64,000 bases of DNA from the NCBI GenBank assembly GCA_026419785.1, contig JAODTK010001355.1:74501-138500 (forward strand), in the 5' to 3' direction. Positions 11,977-24,698 of the stretch are shown here, piece by piece (the stretch's first letter is position 1; every line of letters begins with the position of its first letter). Under the pieces are notes generated by a model that was not told where the DNA came from, did not search any database, and saw nothing but the letters and a program-made list of their open reading frames with translations. The translations under genes were made by a program, and so were the position numbers. The DNA comes from Sclerodactyla briareus (taxonomy: Eukaryota; Echinodermata; Holothuroidea; Dendrochirotida; Sclerodactylidae).

Positions 11977-12336
11977 TATTTTATTTATTTATGGTATACT
12001 TGCCGAGCAGAGGGTCGAACCTATTCAAGGCCCAGCAAGAGTGCAGACCTGGATACTGCACCTATTGTCAGCTGCAGCTAAAGGACAACACCAGTACCAC
12101 GGAATAAGGCAATGCCTCTTAGGGGATGGGGGGTAAACACATGCAGACAGCAACTGCCAATTGCGTATACCCCCTCGTTCGTCCCTGCTCCAATCCCTTG
12201 GGCTCAGCGTCAAGCAAGAAGGAACAGGTACCATTTTTTAAAGTCTTTGGTATGACCCGACCTGGATTCGATCTGCAGTCTCCCGGGTGGAAGGGCGACG
12301 TTCTACCAACCAACTGTGCCAACCACTCGGTTAGGT
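11977..12336 (-). mobile_element. tRNA-derived SINE, full-length copy 2
   Basis: On the minus strand it begins GTTGGCACAGTTGG (A-box-like), continues with CACCCGGGAGACTGCAG and AGATCGAATCC (B-box-like), then about 270 bp of unrelated body. It ends in an ATAAATAAATAAA tail close to 11977. The tRNA-like head and simple-repeat tail are diagnostic of a SINE. Its tail abuts the target-site duplication of the MITE at 11206-11965. The tail type resembles that of the LINE at 23515, which may be its mobilising partner (inference). Confidence 0.8.
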
Positions 12337-15300
12337 ACGTAGCAGAAAACTGTGATATCAAGTTCACATGTCACTGGGGACGGAAGGAGACACAGGCGTG
12401 AGCTGAGTAGTGACAGGGCTGCAACCACCCATTGGTAGTTGGTGGATCTAAAGCAAGCTGAGGGGTCCAAAGCAGTTTCCACTTTTTTACCTCTCCTGAC
12501 TTTAAACTGGTACCAGAAAAATCGGGGTTCTTCCTTAATATATACCTGCAACCCACATGTCTACTTTAAAATGCACTGATGCTGGTAATCTCCTTATATC
12601 GTGATCACAAGTTTTTCCTACTTCTGCCCTCCTCCTGGCCTTGAATTAGTACTAAACAATAGGGTTCCTCCATTTCGTTTTTGCAATATGCCTAATTTTT
12701 AACCAGATTAATGCTCGCAGTCCCCAATACCATGCTCATAAGGAGTATCACATTCACACTATGGCTGTGTCTCCCAATTGATCCATCAATCGATTAATCA
12801 ATATAAAAAACAAATATGAATCAATTAATCAAATCCTCTTTGTAACACGCCTAATTTCAAACCAGATTGATGCTTGCATGGTAACCGGACGCTCCAACCA
12901 AAACCGGAAATCAACCAGAGAGGGTGATAGATGAGCAGGGAAACTTAGAAAAAGGAGCACCTCAAAGCCTTCTCACAAATTGGGGAGAGGGGAGGGGTAC
13001 ATCAACCTGATCCCCCTCTCCCAGTGGTTCCGCGCATGGTCACGCAAGCTCCTGCACTTTCCCATTGGTTATACTACTGATGATACTACACAAAAAGATT
13101 CTGGCTTTAAACATTCTGGTCCACAGATCACTGGAAACAACAAATTAACAATAACCAAAACACGTACCAACATGTGTTTGCTTCCGTTGGCCTGGTAACC
13201 ATAACGTACAAAGAAATCATGTGGTGATGGAGAACGTGAAAGTGTACAATCCAACAGGAAAACATGGCCCTGGGGCTATTTACTATATGGCAGACATCAG
13301 TTCTTCACCCTATCATGCACTATTCCATGACTTTACAACTTCTGACAATGTTCAGACACCAGGCTTGGGTTTTTGGGTTCCAAGGAAGCTATTTTATTTT
13401 ATATCCTAGGGACCACTATGAGGCTGTGGCGTTTTGAGTGTTTACCAGGAGTAAAGTACCTACTCTGCCTAATATGGCACCATAGCCTGCAGAGTTCAGA
13501 TTTAAACAACTTTTTAACTTCCTAACTGTCTGGTTTATAACCCAGCACTATACTCTGATACTTGCAGTGATAATATACCATAAACATACAAGGGGTGAAC
13601 GAAGGCTTCAGCTCGGTATGGCCCCATCCCCCCCTGCCCACCCCCCCCCCCTTTCTTCCACCTACCCCCAAGTGGTTGCATGGGAATGCATGCTTGGAGA
13701 GGTGAATGGGGAGCTCAAGTCAACACCCTCCAAAAGCGAGTCCCACAAATATAGAAATTTTCAAAAAGGTGGGCCATGGTTTTCTCTCCCCGTTGCCACC
13801 TATTGGACCCTCTGTGCTCAGCCTCACGTATTCATGCGGTTTAAGCTACAGCACTTTTCATCAGGTCCAGTTGGTGCTGCAAAAATCAAACGTATTAGTC
13901 CCCCAATGGTGGAAATATTCATTACAGAAGGCCCCTTCTGGTGGTCCTTTTGAGATATTTGAAGATGTCTGGTAAATCGCTCCATTGTCAGTTAACACTA
14001 GCAATAGGCCACCTTTTCCAGTGGCTAGAAAGTAGATTCCATACTCATTATTTCATTTTATTCTTAATTCGCAATTTTGAGGATATGACTTCAGAAAGTT
14101 CAAGACCCTGAATAACCACAAAATAGTCAACAATGACCTTGATGACATATGACTACATAATATCCACTAAAGCACATAATTAGATATATACAGTATGGGT
14201 AAATAGGTTTGATTTCCCCATGTCAGCTCGTCCAACGTTTCCAAGGCGGCACGTGTGAAATACAGTTACATCGCGAACTTGCTCAGGACCTCAAATGGGC
14301 AAGATTGCCACACACTTTTAAAAGAGCGTAGCAGTCATTTTGTACACAAATCTATATTCCTCACAGGTTTTTCTACAATTCCTCCCCACTTGTACACAAG
14401 TGTCCGCCCTATTTCAAACAGCTTGCTTGCAAGGCGTGCCCGAACAAAGCTCTTTATCTTCATCTTCAGACTCTAGGCAGCCCTCGCTTCTACCCTACTA
14501 ATTGGTGGGCTCCGAGACCTTGGGCACCGTGTGCGAGGGAGAAAACGAAACAACTACTTTCAAGGACTTTGTGACTGGTTTCCATCTTTGGGGTTCAGAT
14601 TCAATTCTCCAACACTCCAGGGAAAGGAGAATAGACCCTTGGGGAGCTATTGAAAAAGTGATTTCTTCCTTATCTCTTAGGCTTTGGCTTTTGGGTAATT
14701 TCACAGACAACATGATACCACCAGAGGCATGGTGCTATAAATATATCAGGCATACCAGCTTCGAAAGGTTCGGTCGCACCCAAACAGAATTACAGAAATT
14801 CCTGGTATAACAACAAACCATGTCAGCCAGGCACACCGTAAGATGAACAAAAGATGAATGCTTGGAACTGCAGAGTTCCACATTTTTTTTGCGACAAAGC
14901 TGCGCCTGGATCGGTACAGGTACGTAATCACAAACATTGTGCAGATTACAGACACGAGTCTCAGTATCCGAACAGGATTAGAGACAGTATTGGCCTTGTA
15001 AATCCACTATAGACTCACCGGAATTGTGAATAATAGACGCCTGTGTTTGTGGATACAGCCTCGCCCCTCTGGCTATTTTTTTAACCGTGTAGTATACGCT
15101 GTGCACCTCAGCATCTAACTTCAACAGAAAACTAAATGGTTCAGCTGTTCTTCCACTTTATGCCTACTCAATTCCACTTTATTATCTTCGCAGGGAAAGA
15201 CACAGAGCAATCATGATGCTGAAGCTCAACCCACCCAAAGGGATTAGGTCCAGAAGAAGAATCACTACACCAGGGGGTCCATAGAGGGGGGAGCACATGG

Positions 15301-15545
15301 TAGCCCCAGCAACTATTTCAGAAGGCCCTCCTTACACAAACTTTTTCCTACACAAAACCAGAAAGTAAGTGGCTAGTGATTCCTTGACTGCCTCAATGAC
15401 CGTTTCCGTTGAAGTTTGTTGACCTCAGTTACCTTTGACCCAGGTGATAGGATTGTCATTATTGGGCACACAAAGCACCCCCTTGCAGTGTCTTGATGAG
15501 CTCATCCTCCATGTGGGGTTCGAGTTATCCTCCTTCCCAAGCTGA
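12337..15545. other. Non-coding, no gene recognised
   Basis: Includes a C tract near 13637-13652 within a purine/pyrimidine-biased stretch and several chance frames (13567-13953, 14502-14810) without domains. A minus-strand stretch at 15019-15118 is open and ends in a GTGAGT donor after TTCCG, preceded by TTTTCTGTTGAAG. It is a weak exon candidate with no recognisable family. Confidence 0.3.
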
Positions 15546-15990
15546 AATGCCCAAATATCAAATTTTCACAATTTCGCTATTTTCACCTCCAAAAATGACC
15601 TCTGGTTTGGCACAAAAAACAATAGGTGCTTGTACTACCCATAAGAAAGTCTACACACCAAATTTCAACTTGATTGACAGCATTCGGGACTTCTTTCCTC
15701 TAATTCACAGATTTTCAGACTGACCTCTACTACCTTTTGACTGACCCCAAAACACTAGGATCATGTACTCATGATGTGAATCACATAACCAAGTACGTTG
15801 CTTCGATCCATCCAGGGTGGGTGGGGTCGATCATGCTCTCACAAGTTAAATTGGCCCAAATATCATTTTTCCACATTTTCGAACTTTTCCCCTAAATTAA
15901 ACACCCCTTGATCTGAAATGACGCAAAACAATGGGGTGCTTGTACTCCCTATAAGTCAATTATGGTCTTCACACAACCGGCGTCAACATA
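15546..15990. repeat. Two-unit degenerate tandem repeat, about 305-bp period
   Basis: The phrase 'ccaaatatca' begins at 15551 and again at 15856. Both are followed at similar distance by 'acaataggtgcttgtact' or a close variant and 'cataag' or 'tataag'. The units are diverged by many substitutions. Confidence 0.55.
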
Positions 15991-16839
15991 CACACCACAA
16001 CAAAATTTGTCATGACTGCAATATTCTCTGAATGAAGTCAGGAATCAAAAAATGTTCATCCTCTCTGGAGCCCCCCCCCCACCTCTGAAATTTTTTTAAA
16101 CCCCCTACCCCCCCCTTCCACCCCCAGCCATACAATTGCTCAGGTTCAACGCATTGCTTGGGCCCTTGTGAAGTCCATGATTCACATAACCGATTTGCCT
16201 TAAACTAGCATCTGTAGTGAAAGAAGGACATGTCAGGACCCAGTGTTATTGAGTCAATACCTGCGACTCAAGTCAACTCGAGTCACCCTTTCTCTGACTC
16301 GTGACTGACTTTTGATTGAGGGAACTTAACTTGTTACTTGGTTTGACCTCAAGAGTTCCTCTGAAAATTGCATGGCTGTTATTGAACTTGAACAGGGAAA
16401 TGACAATTGTGAGTTTGTGACTCACTTAACTTGCATAAGACTGAATTAAAAACAGTAAAACTCACTGATATGATCCAATGTGTTTGGACGCGCTATGAAT
16501 ATTCCGCGCTGTAATTGGCAACTGTTAGATCATCCTGTAACTTTGTCGATCAAATGTTGTTGTAGCACCTTGTTCATAGTCAGGTTATGAATGCATAATC
16601 TTCAGTCATGACAGACAGATCCACTAAATTCAACTTGAGCACTGTATGGCAGTTTTGCCCTATGTGTTTGTAATAATTGGCTGCAGCATTCACTGTGCCA
16701 CTGATAATGAACAGTGGATCAGGACAGAATTTTGGTTAAATCTCTGGAAGTCCAACAGAATGTTCACTTCTATGGCTATGCTCTATTTTTCAGGTCCCAT
16801 TTTTACTAAGCGTTTGTTATTGTATTTTTCGTCTTTATT
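15991..16839. other. Non-coding, nothing recognised
   Basis: Contains C-rich tracts at about 16071-16125 and a short run of GACTCAAGTC/ACTCGAGTC palindromic motifs at about 16265-16290 that resemble the tandem repeat near 63.8 kb. Confidence 0.3.
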
Positions 16840-16918
16840 GAATTTTCTTCTTATTGTACAGTGCCTTAGGGCATTCATTTTGGATAGGCGCTTATAAGTT
16901 TTTTTTGTATAAAAATAT
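16840..16918 (+). mobile_element. Probable LINE 3' end fragment
   Basis: The stretch 'acagtgccttagggcatt' followed by 'ggataggcgcttataag' and a T-rich run resembles the 3' untranslated ends of CR1/L2-type elements, which often carry a 'gcgc...tataa' phrase before a simple tail. Only this end is recognisable; the coding part was not seen. Confidence 0.35.
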
Positions 16919-18455
16919 AATTGGGTGTAGCGCAGTGGAAAATGAGTCATTGAGCTGAAGAAGGGTTGCAGAGAACCAGAATCAAGCAGTTCATGACACT
17001 ATGTATTATGCCAAACTGTTTTAAAAAATAAATCATTACGTGGTCCATTAGATTTTAAGGGAATTGACCAAGGAACATTTATAATGCGACTCTGGCAGCC
17101 GAAGAAATTCCAGTTTCACTCACTCTTCACACATTACAACAGATCTGGTATAGGATTCGACTTCACTGCTTCAACTCCAAAGTCCAAAGCTATTCGCTCT
17201 TTCTTCCTTGCGATCAAAAAATCCCATACACGTAGCATTTTAATTTGAATCATTCATCCCAACCGCAAAACGGCCCAGTAGTCAACAGATAATATTCATA
17301 GAACTTGCTGCAGTGACTATACATGCTATGCCCTAGCTGTGGAACAAGTGATTCATGATCAGTAGTTTTTCTTGTTAAGGCATTACCTATCTCAGAGGCT
17401 GCAATATGTCCCACAAATTTGCTAATTAGCAATATAATAATAGCAAATCTAGTAAAAGCATAGAGTTCGAAATACAGTTTGCAAGACCCTCTAAGTGAAA
17501 ACCTATTAGATAGTACGAATCAGTGGACCCCAGTCCTCAATTCAAATTCATTGGGACTGAATTTTGACCATAGCTACAAACAATATTACAAGTTCTGTGG
17601 AAATTTGACCACATGAGAAAATTGTCTAAATTAATGCAATTAACACATTACTTGCCTTCCAGTGATCCATTCTCTAATTCTATATCCAACAACTTTTTTT
17701 GATATTTTGAAAGTTCAACTTTGTGGAATCAGTTTGCTCTTGACAAAGGAACACTTTGAAGTAGGTTTTTAGGTTAGTAGACCCTGTAGAACGGTAGAAC
17801 CATAAAATAAAAAGGAATAAAAAAGGGCGCCTCCTCTGACAAAGGCCAAGTGACAAAACCCTGCTGTCGACCTGCTTCTTTTCCTCTTTGCAGACTTGTC
17901 TAAATTTGGTATTTCTCATGTTGCATTTTACCTAGAAATGATTATTAAATGCAATTTCTGGTTATGAATGGCTATTAGTTCAAGCTACAAGTAGGACACC
18001 CATAACATCTTGATAAGCATGGCCGCCTGTGTCGCTCCCTGGGGAAAGGATTTGTGGGAAGATCCCACCTCCCCCCCCCCCCCCCAAAAAGGCAGCCTCC
18101 TCCTCATTTCCGAAAAAGCCTGACGCTAAACATGTTTTTATTTCTACTTGGCCTTATGCAAATTAGACACACCCATTGACTTGGATTCAATGTTGAAATT
18201 TGAGGGGGAAATTTTTTTACCCCTCTTCTAAACACCAGCACCACATTTTTGTCCAAAAATGGGAGGGGGATCAAAATATTTAGATGGGGGCCATGGGGCA
18301 CATGTGGGGTGGGGTAATGTGTTAAAATGCTGGAAAATGGAAATGACTGTTCTTCCATTTTGGAGTTTATTCATAAATTTTTTACCTCTCTTCTACACCC
18401 CCACAATATTATGTTCGAATACATATAGAGAAAACGCACATTTTAGGGGAGGTGG
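16919..18455. other. Non-coding, nothing recognised
   Basis: AT-rich, with a C15 tract at 18071-18085. Short frames at 17250-17432 and 17680-17919 (minus) have no family features. Confidence 0.3.
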
Positions 18456-19250
18456 TAGCCTGCTAAAGCGGACGATATGGAGAACTTACTAGGAGAAGCC
18501 GTTTCCGAAAAAGAGGGGGCTATCGCTCTTTAGTATATATACCACGGTCGAATATCACCAAAATATCATCTGCAGGAATTGGTTGACAACATCCAAAAAT
18601 TGGGATTTTGCTCAATTACGATTCAGGTGATGTAGATGTCAGTAATCAGTAGCACTCGGGCGTTGATATGGATGGGAGCAACGTTGAATAGATTCCGTGG
18701 AAAATCGCCCCATATTTAAGTCATGAATATTTACAGGAGACTTCAATAACCTTTTACAACACCGAAAATGAGAAATTATCGGAGAATGATGCATTTGAAG
18801 CCTAAACTTGACCGGAGCCACTGTTTCGCCTATGCGCAGGCGGCAGGCGTATTGCGGCTTGTTTGGTATCGCCGAAGACGTCAGAAAATATGAATCCTTC
18901 AGATGGGGAATTAAAAAAGAATATCCACCCAACGTATGCCAAAACTAGGTTGGAGGTTGTCTAAACAATTCCAGATCAGATCAATAGAGTAATTTTCCCA
19001 TAATGTAGTAAAAGAAAGAATCTCCGATTGCGCAATCATGCAACGTTGACGTTGCACCGCCCACGAGTCCCACCATGATTCAGCTCGACAGTGAGCAGAA
19101 TGAAGTCGCACAGGCGTTTGTTTAGGCAAATCACCGATTGGTTAAAGCCTCATTCACTCATAGTCATATGTGCAGGGTGGCCCCCCTGCACATATGAGTG
19201 AATGAGGCTGAACAAGGTGAAACAGTCCAACGCAGTTTCAAAACAGGCTA
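18456..19250. mobile_element. MITE-like element, copy 2
   Basis: This 795-bp element is the second copy of the one at 11206-11965, in the same orientation, with TAGCCTG at both ends. It shares the internal palindrome GATTGCGCAATC (19026-19037). Flanks read GGGAGGTGG and GGGAAAGGTGG, an imperfect target-site duplication. Unlike copy 1 it carries an extra segment that makes a long hairpin near 19147-19207. No transposase is encoded. Confidence 0.78.
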
Positions 19251-21224
19251 GGGAAAGGTGGAGGAATGGGGGTCAGCCTTGGGCAGGCACAAGTGCGGGT
19301 TGAGGTGTCATCATGATGGAAACGATGGGTTCAAGGATTTTGTCCCCTGAATTCATTTGGGCAACCATCTATGATCTAGACCTAGGACTAACTTGAGGCA
19401 ATTTACCTCAATTTGTGCCTTGGTTAGGCAAGTAAGGCTACATACAGTCATAATTTTGACACCTGCTGACTTCAAAGTTAAATTGGGCAGCCATTTATGA
19501 ACTAGTAGTAGTAGACTATGGGGCATTTACTCTTTATCTGTTCATCTTGTTCTCTCCTGGTAGGCGGCACCATAAAAAAATAGTCTCAAGTAAATAAAAT
19601 CACATAGGGCTAATTTATGCAATACCCATGGTTAAGCCTTGGACAACATATGGCCTACACTGTGATACAGTCATATAATCTCCAGACTTCAGTCTAGAAG
19701 TTCAATAGGCCAATATGCCTAAAGTTTAGTTAACTTTTCGTAGCTCCTTTTGGCACAAATATGCCAACGATAACTCAACTTTAGTTCAAATAGGGTTAAC
19801 TGAACAACTGCTGGGCTAAAATTTTAAAGCAGGTCGTCCTCAACTAAAACTAACAGTTACCACTACAACATTACAATAATTCGCCGCTCTACACACCACC
19901 TGCACGGCTGTCACCAACTTCTGCATGGCTGTTGTCTGTTGCTGCGGAATTTGACAACAGAAGACACAGCAAACAAAATATTAATGGAATCAGTGGCATC
20001 TCCTCCATCGTGACCGCTATTTCAGTTTTCAATTTCACTTGAAAACTTTGTCCTATTTTCCAGCGTATATACGCGAGCTAGCAGCAGACGACAAATCAAA
20101 CTTCGTCACTGTGTGTTTACGTACATGTGTGTTGCATCACGCAGACAAACACACAGTAGCAGTAGCAGTAGCATGTTGGCACGTCCGTACCACGCGTGGG
20201 ATGTATACACGCAGTTGCATGCTGCATTCCCAGGCAGGCCGTAACTTTTGCGAAATGTTTACAAGTAAAACAGTTACACAATGGCGGCCTACATCAAACA
20301 AAAATACGAACCTTTTATAACTGTTTTGGTAAATTATTTGCTTTAGTTGAAAATAATGAAGGTGAGTGACAGGTGTAGCTTTAAAGTGGACGAGTCATTC
20401 GAGCCTCGCAGTTATGGTGTAAAACGAAAATTAGGCTAAAAGGATAGTTCTTCACCCCAACAATTCACTAGTTAACCAGTTAAACACGCATTTTTGTGTG
20501 TCAAAAGTGTTTACCGACAAGGTCAGCGGGGATACGTTGAATAAATCCTACTAGACGAACTATTCATTACCATGGGGTGGCCTAGAGCATCATAAGACAC
20601 TAGGCCACGCACGAAACCCTCTTAATCAGTGCGATGTAGCATTCCTCAGTGCGGAAACTGCAGAAGTTAAGGGAGGGGGAGGGGGGGGGGAGGTAAATTC
20701 GTGCGTATTCGGACTAATTACTGAGGCTCTGTTGGGAACATTTTATCTATTTTAGTTGAAGAGATTCTAGAAAATTATCAAGAGGGTTCATACAACTGCG
20801 CATCATAAACAGACGTCTGGGGGTAATATTAATAGGCCTAGATCAAGTAATTGCGGACCTTTTGATGACGTAGCACACACACGGGCTACTTCAGTGTTAT
20901 CATACCACAGATCAAGATCAAAGCAAGACACGCCAAGAAGTCCTTTCGCTGTGGTTCGATAGGGCCCGCTTTAGCGCCCTGGATGCTGTAGGATTCTAGA
21001 TGCTGTCTAGTGCCAATCTTGAGGCCTATTTGGAAACATTTTTCGTTGAATTGGTTGACAGATTCTAGGAAATCCTCAAGACGTTTATATAATTCTGGCA
21101 TCAAATGAGTGACTTCAGCACGTACAGGTCTACCCGGACGTCGTATTGCGAAGAATCCCGAAATAAATAATCTTAACAATTGGTGTATGATCAAGTCGAC
21201 CGATTTCACCTGGCTAATTCACAA
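19251..21224. other. Non-coding, one weak candidate start exon
   Basis: No domain found. At 20282-20330 an ATGGCGG start in good context (acacaATGG) opens a 16-codon frame ending at a possible GTAAAT donor. A small AGTAGC repeat lies at about 20156-20173. A G-rich tract lies at about 20672-20692. Confidence 0.25.
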
Positions 21225-21314
21225 GGGGGGGGGGGGGTTTACCGTGGAAGAGGCGTACCTGCAGAAAGGGGGGGGGTGAACCCGGAAAATCCCCTCCCCT
21301 TGGATCCGCGCCTG
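21225..21314. mobile_element. GC-tract transposon end fragment
   Basis: A G13 tract (21225-21237), a second G-rich run near 21268, and the closing phrase GGATCCGCGCCTG fit the termini of GC-tract hAT-like elements seen elsewhere in the window. No matching second end was identified. Confidence 0.25.
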
Positions 21315-22174
21315 TTCTTATTTTCGAGACGTTCCCCCGACGCACGGTTTTGTAAAATAGTTGGAATGATGGGCATGCGATTTTTTTTCCATGGAAATTC
21401 CAAACATCGGGTTTAAACCTAGGGATTATGACCATTATAGAGCAGCATTAGATTCCAAAACGAATGCTGCAACTGAGTTAAATTAAATGATAGCCTATAG
21501 GGTGTCCTACGCTAAACATGGTGCATATTCTGTGGGATTCGATCAAAATTTCGAGCACTAAACAACAAGTTAAAAAAAAGAACTTTGAATTAACTATATT
21601 CTCTCTTCCTAAATTTTCCTATCTCTTGCCTGAATCATCGATACGGCGCCCATTGCTTCTTACCTGTTGACCGACCTGCCTTCAAATGATACCCTACTCA
21701 ATGTTTCTTATTGCATAATTTCCCCCTCATACTAGTATTTTTCCAGATACAAAGCTTTCTCCTCCATGTATCGATTCTCTGGCTATGCTCTGTGTATGCA
21801 CGTGAACGTGAACATGTGAACAGTCACAATACCCGTGAACAACCACCTCTCACGACAGGTGTACTGCTCAATGACGCAGCCACTGTCCTGAAAGTTGGGG
21901 GTATGGGGGGGGTCAAGAGCAATTTGGGGGCCGGAGGCAGTGAGGGGAAACATTTTTTTTTAAAAAGTTGAAAAATTATTTTGTATGGAGGCCTTCCCTC
22001 CCAAAAGTTGGGGGTTCCGACCCCCGGACCCCCTTATTGGCAATGACGTGGTGCCCCCCCCCCCCCCAATGATATTTCCTGATTTTCGAAAAAAAGTATT
22101 CTTTATTCAGTATTTGACTATACCAGTTCTAATAGATCGGCAAAACACAACGAAAAATATCACAAGAAAGCAGT
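21315..22174. other. Non-coding, GC-tract rich
   Basis: Includes G-rich stretches at about 21898-21945 and a C14 tract at 22054-22067. It is probably composed of decayed transposon flanks; no coding signal. Confidence 0.3.
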
Positions 22175-22988
22175 AATTGTGCCAAATTCGCTTCCGAATG
22201 CGATGGAAGGAAAAATTCCGCGCTTCGCGCGTGGTAACCAGTAGTTGGATTCTGTCCCGTAGCTTTCCAGTCTCTCCACGCAAACTCTAGGGAATTTCTC
22301 TCAGTGCCCCAACTCACCATACATATCTTGAGGTTAAATACTGAAATTATACAAAAACATTCTCAAATGACCTTGAACACTACAGTCAACTTCTTTTTTA
22401 TTACTGAACACTTTACCCCCGGCGGGTCCGTTTCCTCATCCCTCGACCACGCGCGATTTGGAACCTGCAGTAGTTTCGGCTATTTAACTGCTTCGATTTC
22501 AACGCAGGTTTCCTTCAGGTAACTGATTACTGACGTCATTATCATGGTTGGGACCGTAGAGCTGAAGATAGTAAATTGCCCTAATGTTCTGAGTGAAATC
22601 TGTTTTTTCCAGAGTGTCGGGAAACAAAACCCAGAAAAATTGCGCGCTTCGCGCGCATGGGAAACGTAGTGTCGAGCACAAAATTACCCGAAATATTCTG
22701 GCCAAAAGTCTGGCAAGCGACCAATGGACAAAATGTTAAAATTTTCAACCGATTAAGAATTTGTTATCATCAAAAAAAATGCCCCAGATTTGAAGCTGGT
22801 ACATGCAGCCTAAAACAGTCGCGAAGGTCATTCCCGGGCATCGGGAGGGCTTACGCAACCAAAAAAATTATTGACGCCAAACTATGGTGCGCTCCGCTTA
22901 GATGGTATTCTTGTTGCCCCCCCCACAAAATGTCTGTGCCCCCTTGTGCCCCCCCCCCCCCAGGGTGAAAAGTCTGGTGACGCCACTG
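22175..22988 (-). mobile_element. GC-tract hAT-like element, copy A
   Basis: Its end at 22988 reads, on the minus strand, CAGTGGCGTCACCAGAC followed by a C/G tract of 13. The body is shared with copies B, C and D: a GCGC hairpin (GCGCGCTTCGCGCGC at about 22644), 'tatcatggttggg', and 'ctacagtcaac'. The left limit is set by the phrase 'tgccaaattcgc' shared with copies C and D. It has no coding capacity. Confidence 0.6.
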
Positions 22989-23514
22989 CCTGTCGGCTGC
23001 GCCTTGGTATGCTCGCATATCCCCAACTATCTGCATAACGTCGGCACTTGATTTTTAGATTTGTATCCGATCAATCCCAACAATTTTCACACCGCAAATG
23101 ATTGCCCCTGCCGCAGTGCCGCACCCTCCTTCGTGTCCTTCCCGCCTGGAAGGCGAAAATTTTCAAATAGATGGCGCTGTTTATGTAAGCAGTCAGCGCC
23201 GTCCGAATAAACGACGTCTTGCTCAATTTGAAAGAAATTTCATTCGCGTTGCACGGATTCTACTACAAACAAAAGTTACACCATCGTAACCTGAGCACGT
23301 ACAGTAACGTTATATTTATGAGATGTATCCAGGGCATGTTCACCACATTTGCAGCAGTATAGACCTTGACCTCCGTGTTCGTTATTGCTAAATTATTGAT
23401 CGATGCGCCTACCGCGAGCTTCAGTCAGAGTTCCCGCACGCCTAATTTTCCCGATCATTGGGTTGAACTAGCAGCACCACAGCTTTTTTTCCGAACCGGA
23501 AGCCCTCCACATAT

Positions 23515-23539
23515 CTTTTATTTATTTATTTATTTATTA
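23515..23539 (-). repeat. (AAAT)n 3' tail of the LINE
   Basis: The plus strand reads ttta repeated about six times. On the minus strand this is the AAAT-type tail at the 3' end of the retrotransposon, as expected for LINEs that end in a simple repeat rather than poly(A). Confidence 0.8.
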
Positions 23540-23920
23540 CTTTACATTCATGAATGATGGGTAAACAGACTCTCGGATTAGCAAGTTGATATCTAACCCT
23601 AGGAGACCCAAATAATAACCAGTCGAACATAATTTGGGAATTACAGATAAGAATCCTCATAAAGAGGTAAATATTAGATAAAATAGAACATTAAGTACAT
23701 GAGGCCATAGAGGTCATTACAAAATAGTATTAAACTGTACAAAACGAATGGGAATGCAAATGAGATAATATCACTGGAATTAAAAATGTATTAATGAGAC
23801 TCCATTGTCAGATGAAACATGTGAAATGAAATTCATAAAATTACCTAATATACCATCATAAAATCTTTCAAAATCTTTCAAAATAGATTTACTTCATAAA
23901 ATTCATAATTATTCCGCGAA

Positions 23921-24420
23921 TTAAATGTTTTTAAAACGCCTAAGGATTGCGCCCTCCCTTACAGTTTGGGGGAGTTTCCAGTCTCTAGCAGCATTGTATA
24001 AAAGCGTCGTTGTGGCCATTCGGTCCTTCCACCCGGTAATAAATAGTCCATTTGCCACGTAGATGATCTTAGACCATGTGAGTTCGTATCTTCTGTGAAT
24101 TGGAATAACCTCTGAGATAATCGGGAGTAATACCATTGAGACATTTATATAGCTTTGTAAGACGCTTTTTTCCTGAGACGTTAATCGATGCCTTCCATCC
24201 CGTTATCAAGCTTATAATCAGAACTTAATTGGACAAGTCAGGATCGCTCAATAGTACTCTGGCCGCGATTTTTTGCACTTCGGTTAACTTTTTGCATAGC
24301 GCCCTGTTACAGTACCCCATATGGTCTACATAGTCTAAACAGCGGATTAATATACCCTTGATAATTAACGGTACAGGTAGCCGGTGTCAATAAATGGCTG
24401 TATTCTCTTAAAAGCGCAAT
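23921..24420 (-). pseudogene. LINE ORF2 C-terminal domain remnant
   Basis: Fragments on the minus strand include LDYVDHMGYCNRALCKKLTE followed by VQKIAARVLL (about 24250-24360), then, nearer the 3' end, LYNAARDWKLPQTVR and LRRFKNI (23921-24040). These match the usual pattern 'LDYCxxxWG...KLxKLQKRAAR' and 'FxYxxxxxWNxLPxxxR...FK' of CR1/L2-type ORF2 C-termini. The pieces lie in different frames, so the reading frame is broken. Confidence 0.7.
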
Positions 24421-24698
24421 TCTCCCTTGAAAAGCTGTGCAAAGATGAATTACATGTACATTCCCAAGGATAATGTTTGATCACTATGCACCCCCAGTAG
24501 TTGTTCGTGGGGTACATTTTCCAGAATGCAGTTGTTTACATGTACCAGAGGAGCTTTTCCTATTCATCGGTCTCGACATTTCTGCCGGGCGATCATTCAC
24601 ATAGTTTTTGTTTTACTGGTATTCATCCCCATTCTGTTTACCTTACAACAACTCACTTATTTTACACATGTCAGCGTTACATTTATCATTATATCTGG

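Noticed and set aside
12250-12336. Possible true tRNA gene (minus strand)
   Set aside because: A- and B-box-like motifs are present but the cloverleaf is imperfect and it continues into a SINE body with a simple-repeat tail; a second copy exists at 5994.
15019-15118. Minus-strand open stretch before a GTGAGT donor
   Set aside because: Open frames of this length before GTRAGT are expected several dozen times by chance; no family match and an ambiguous acceptor.
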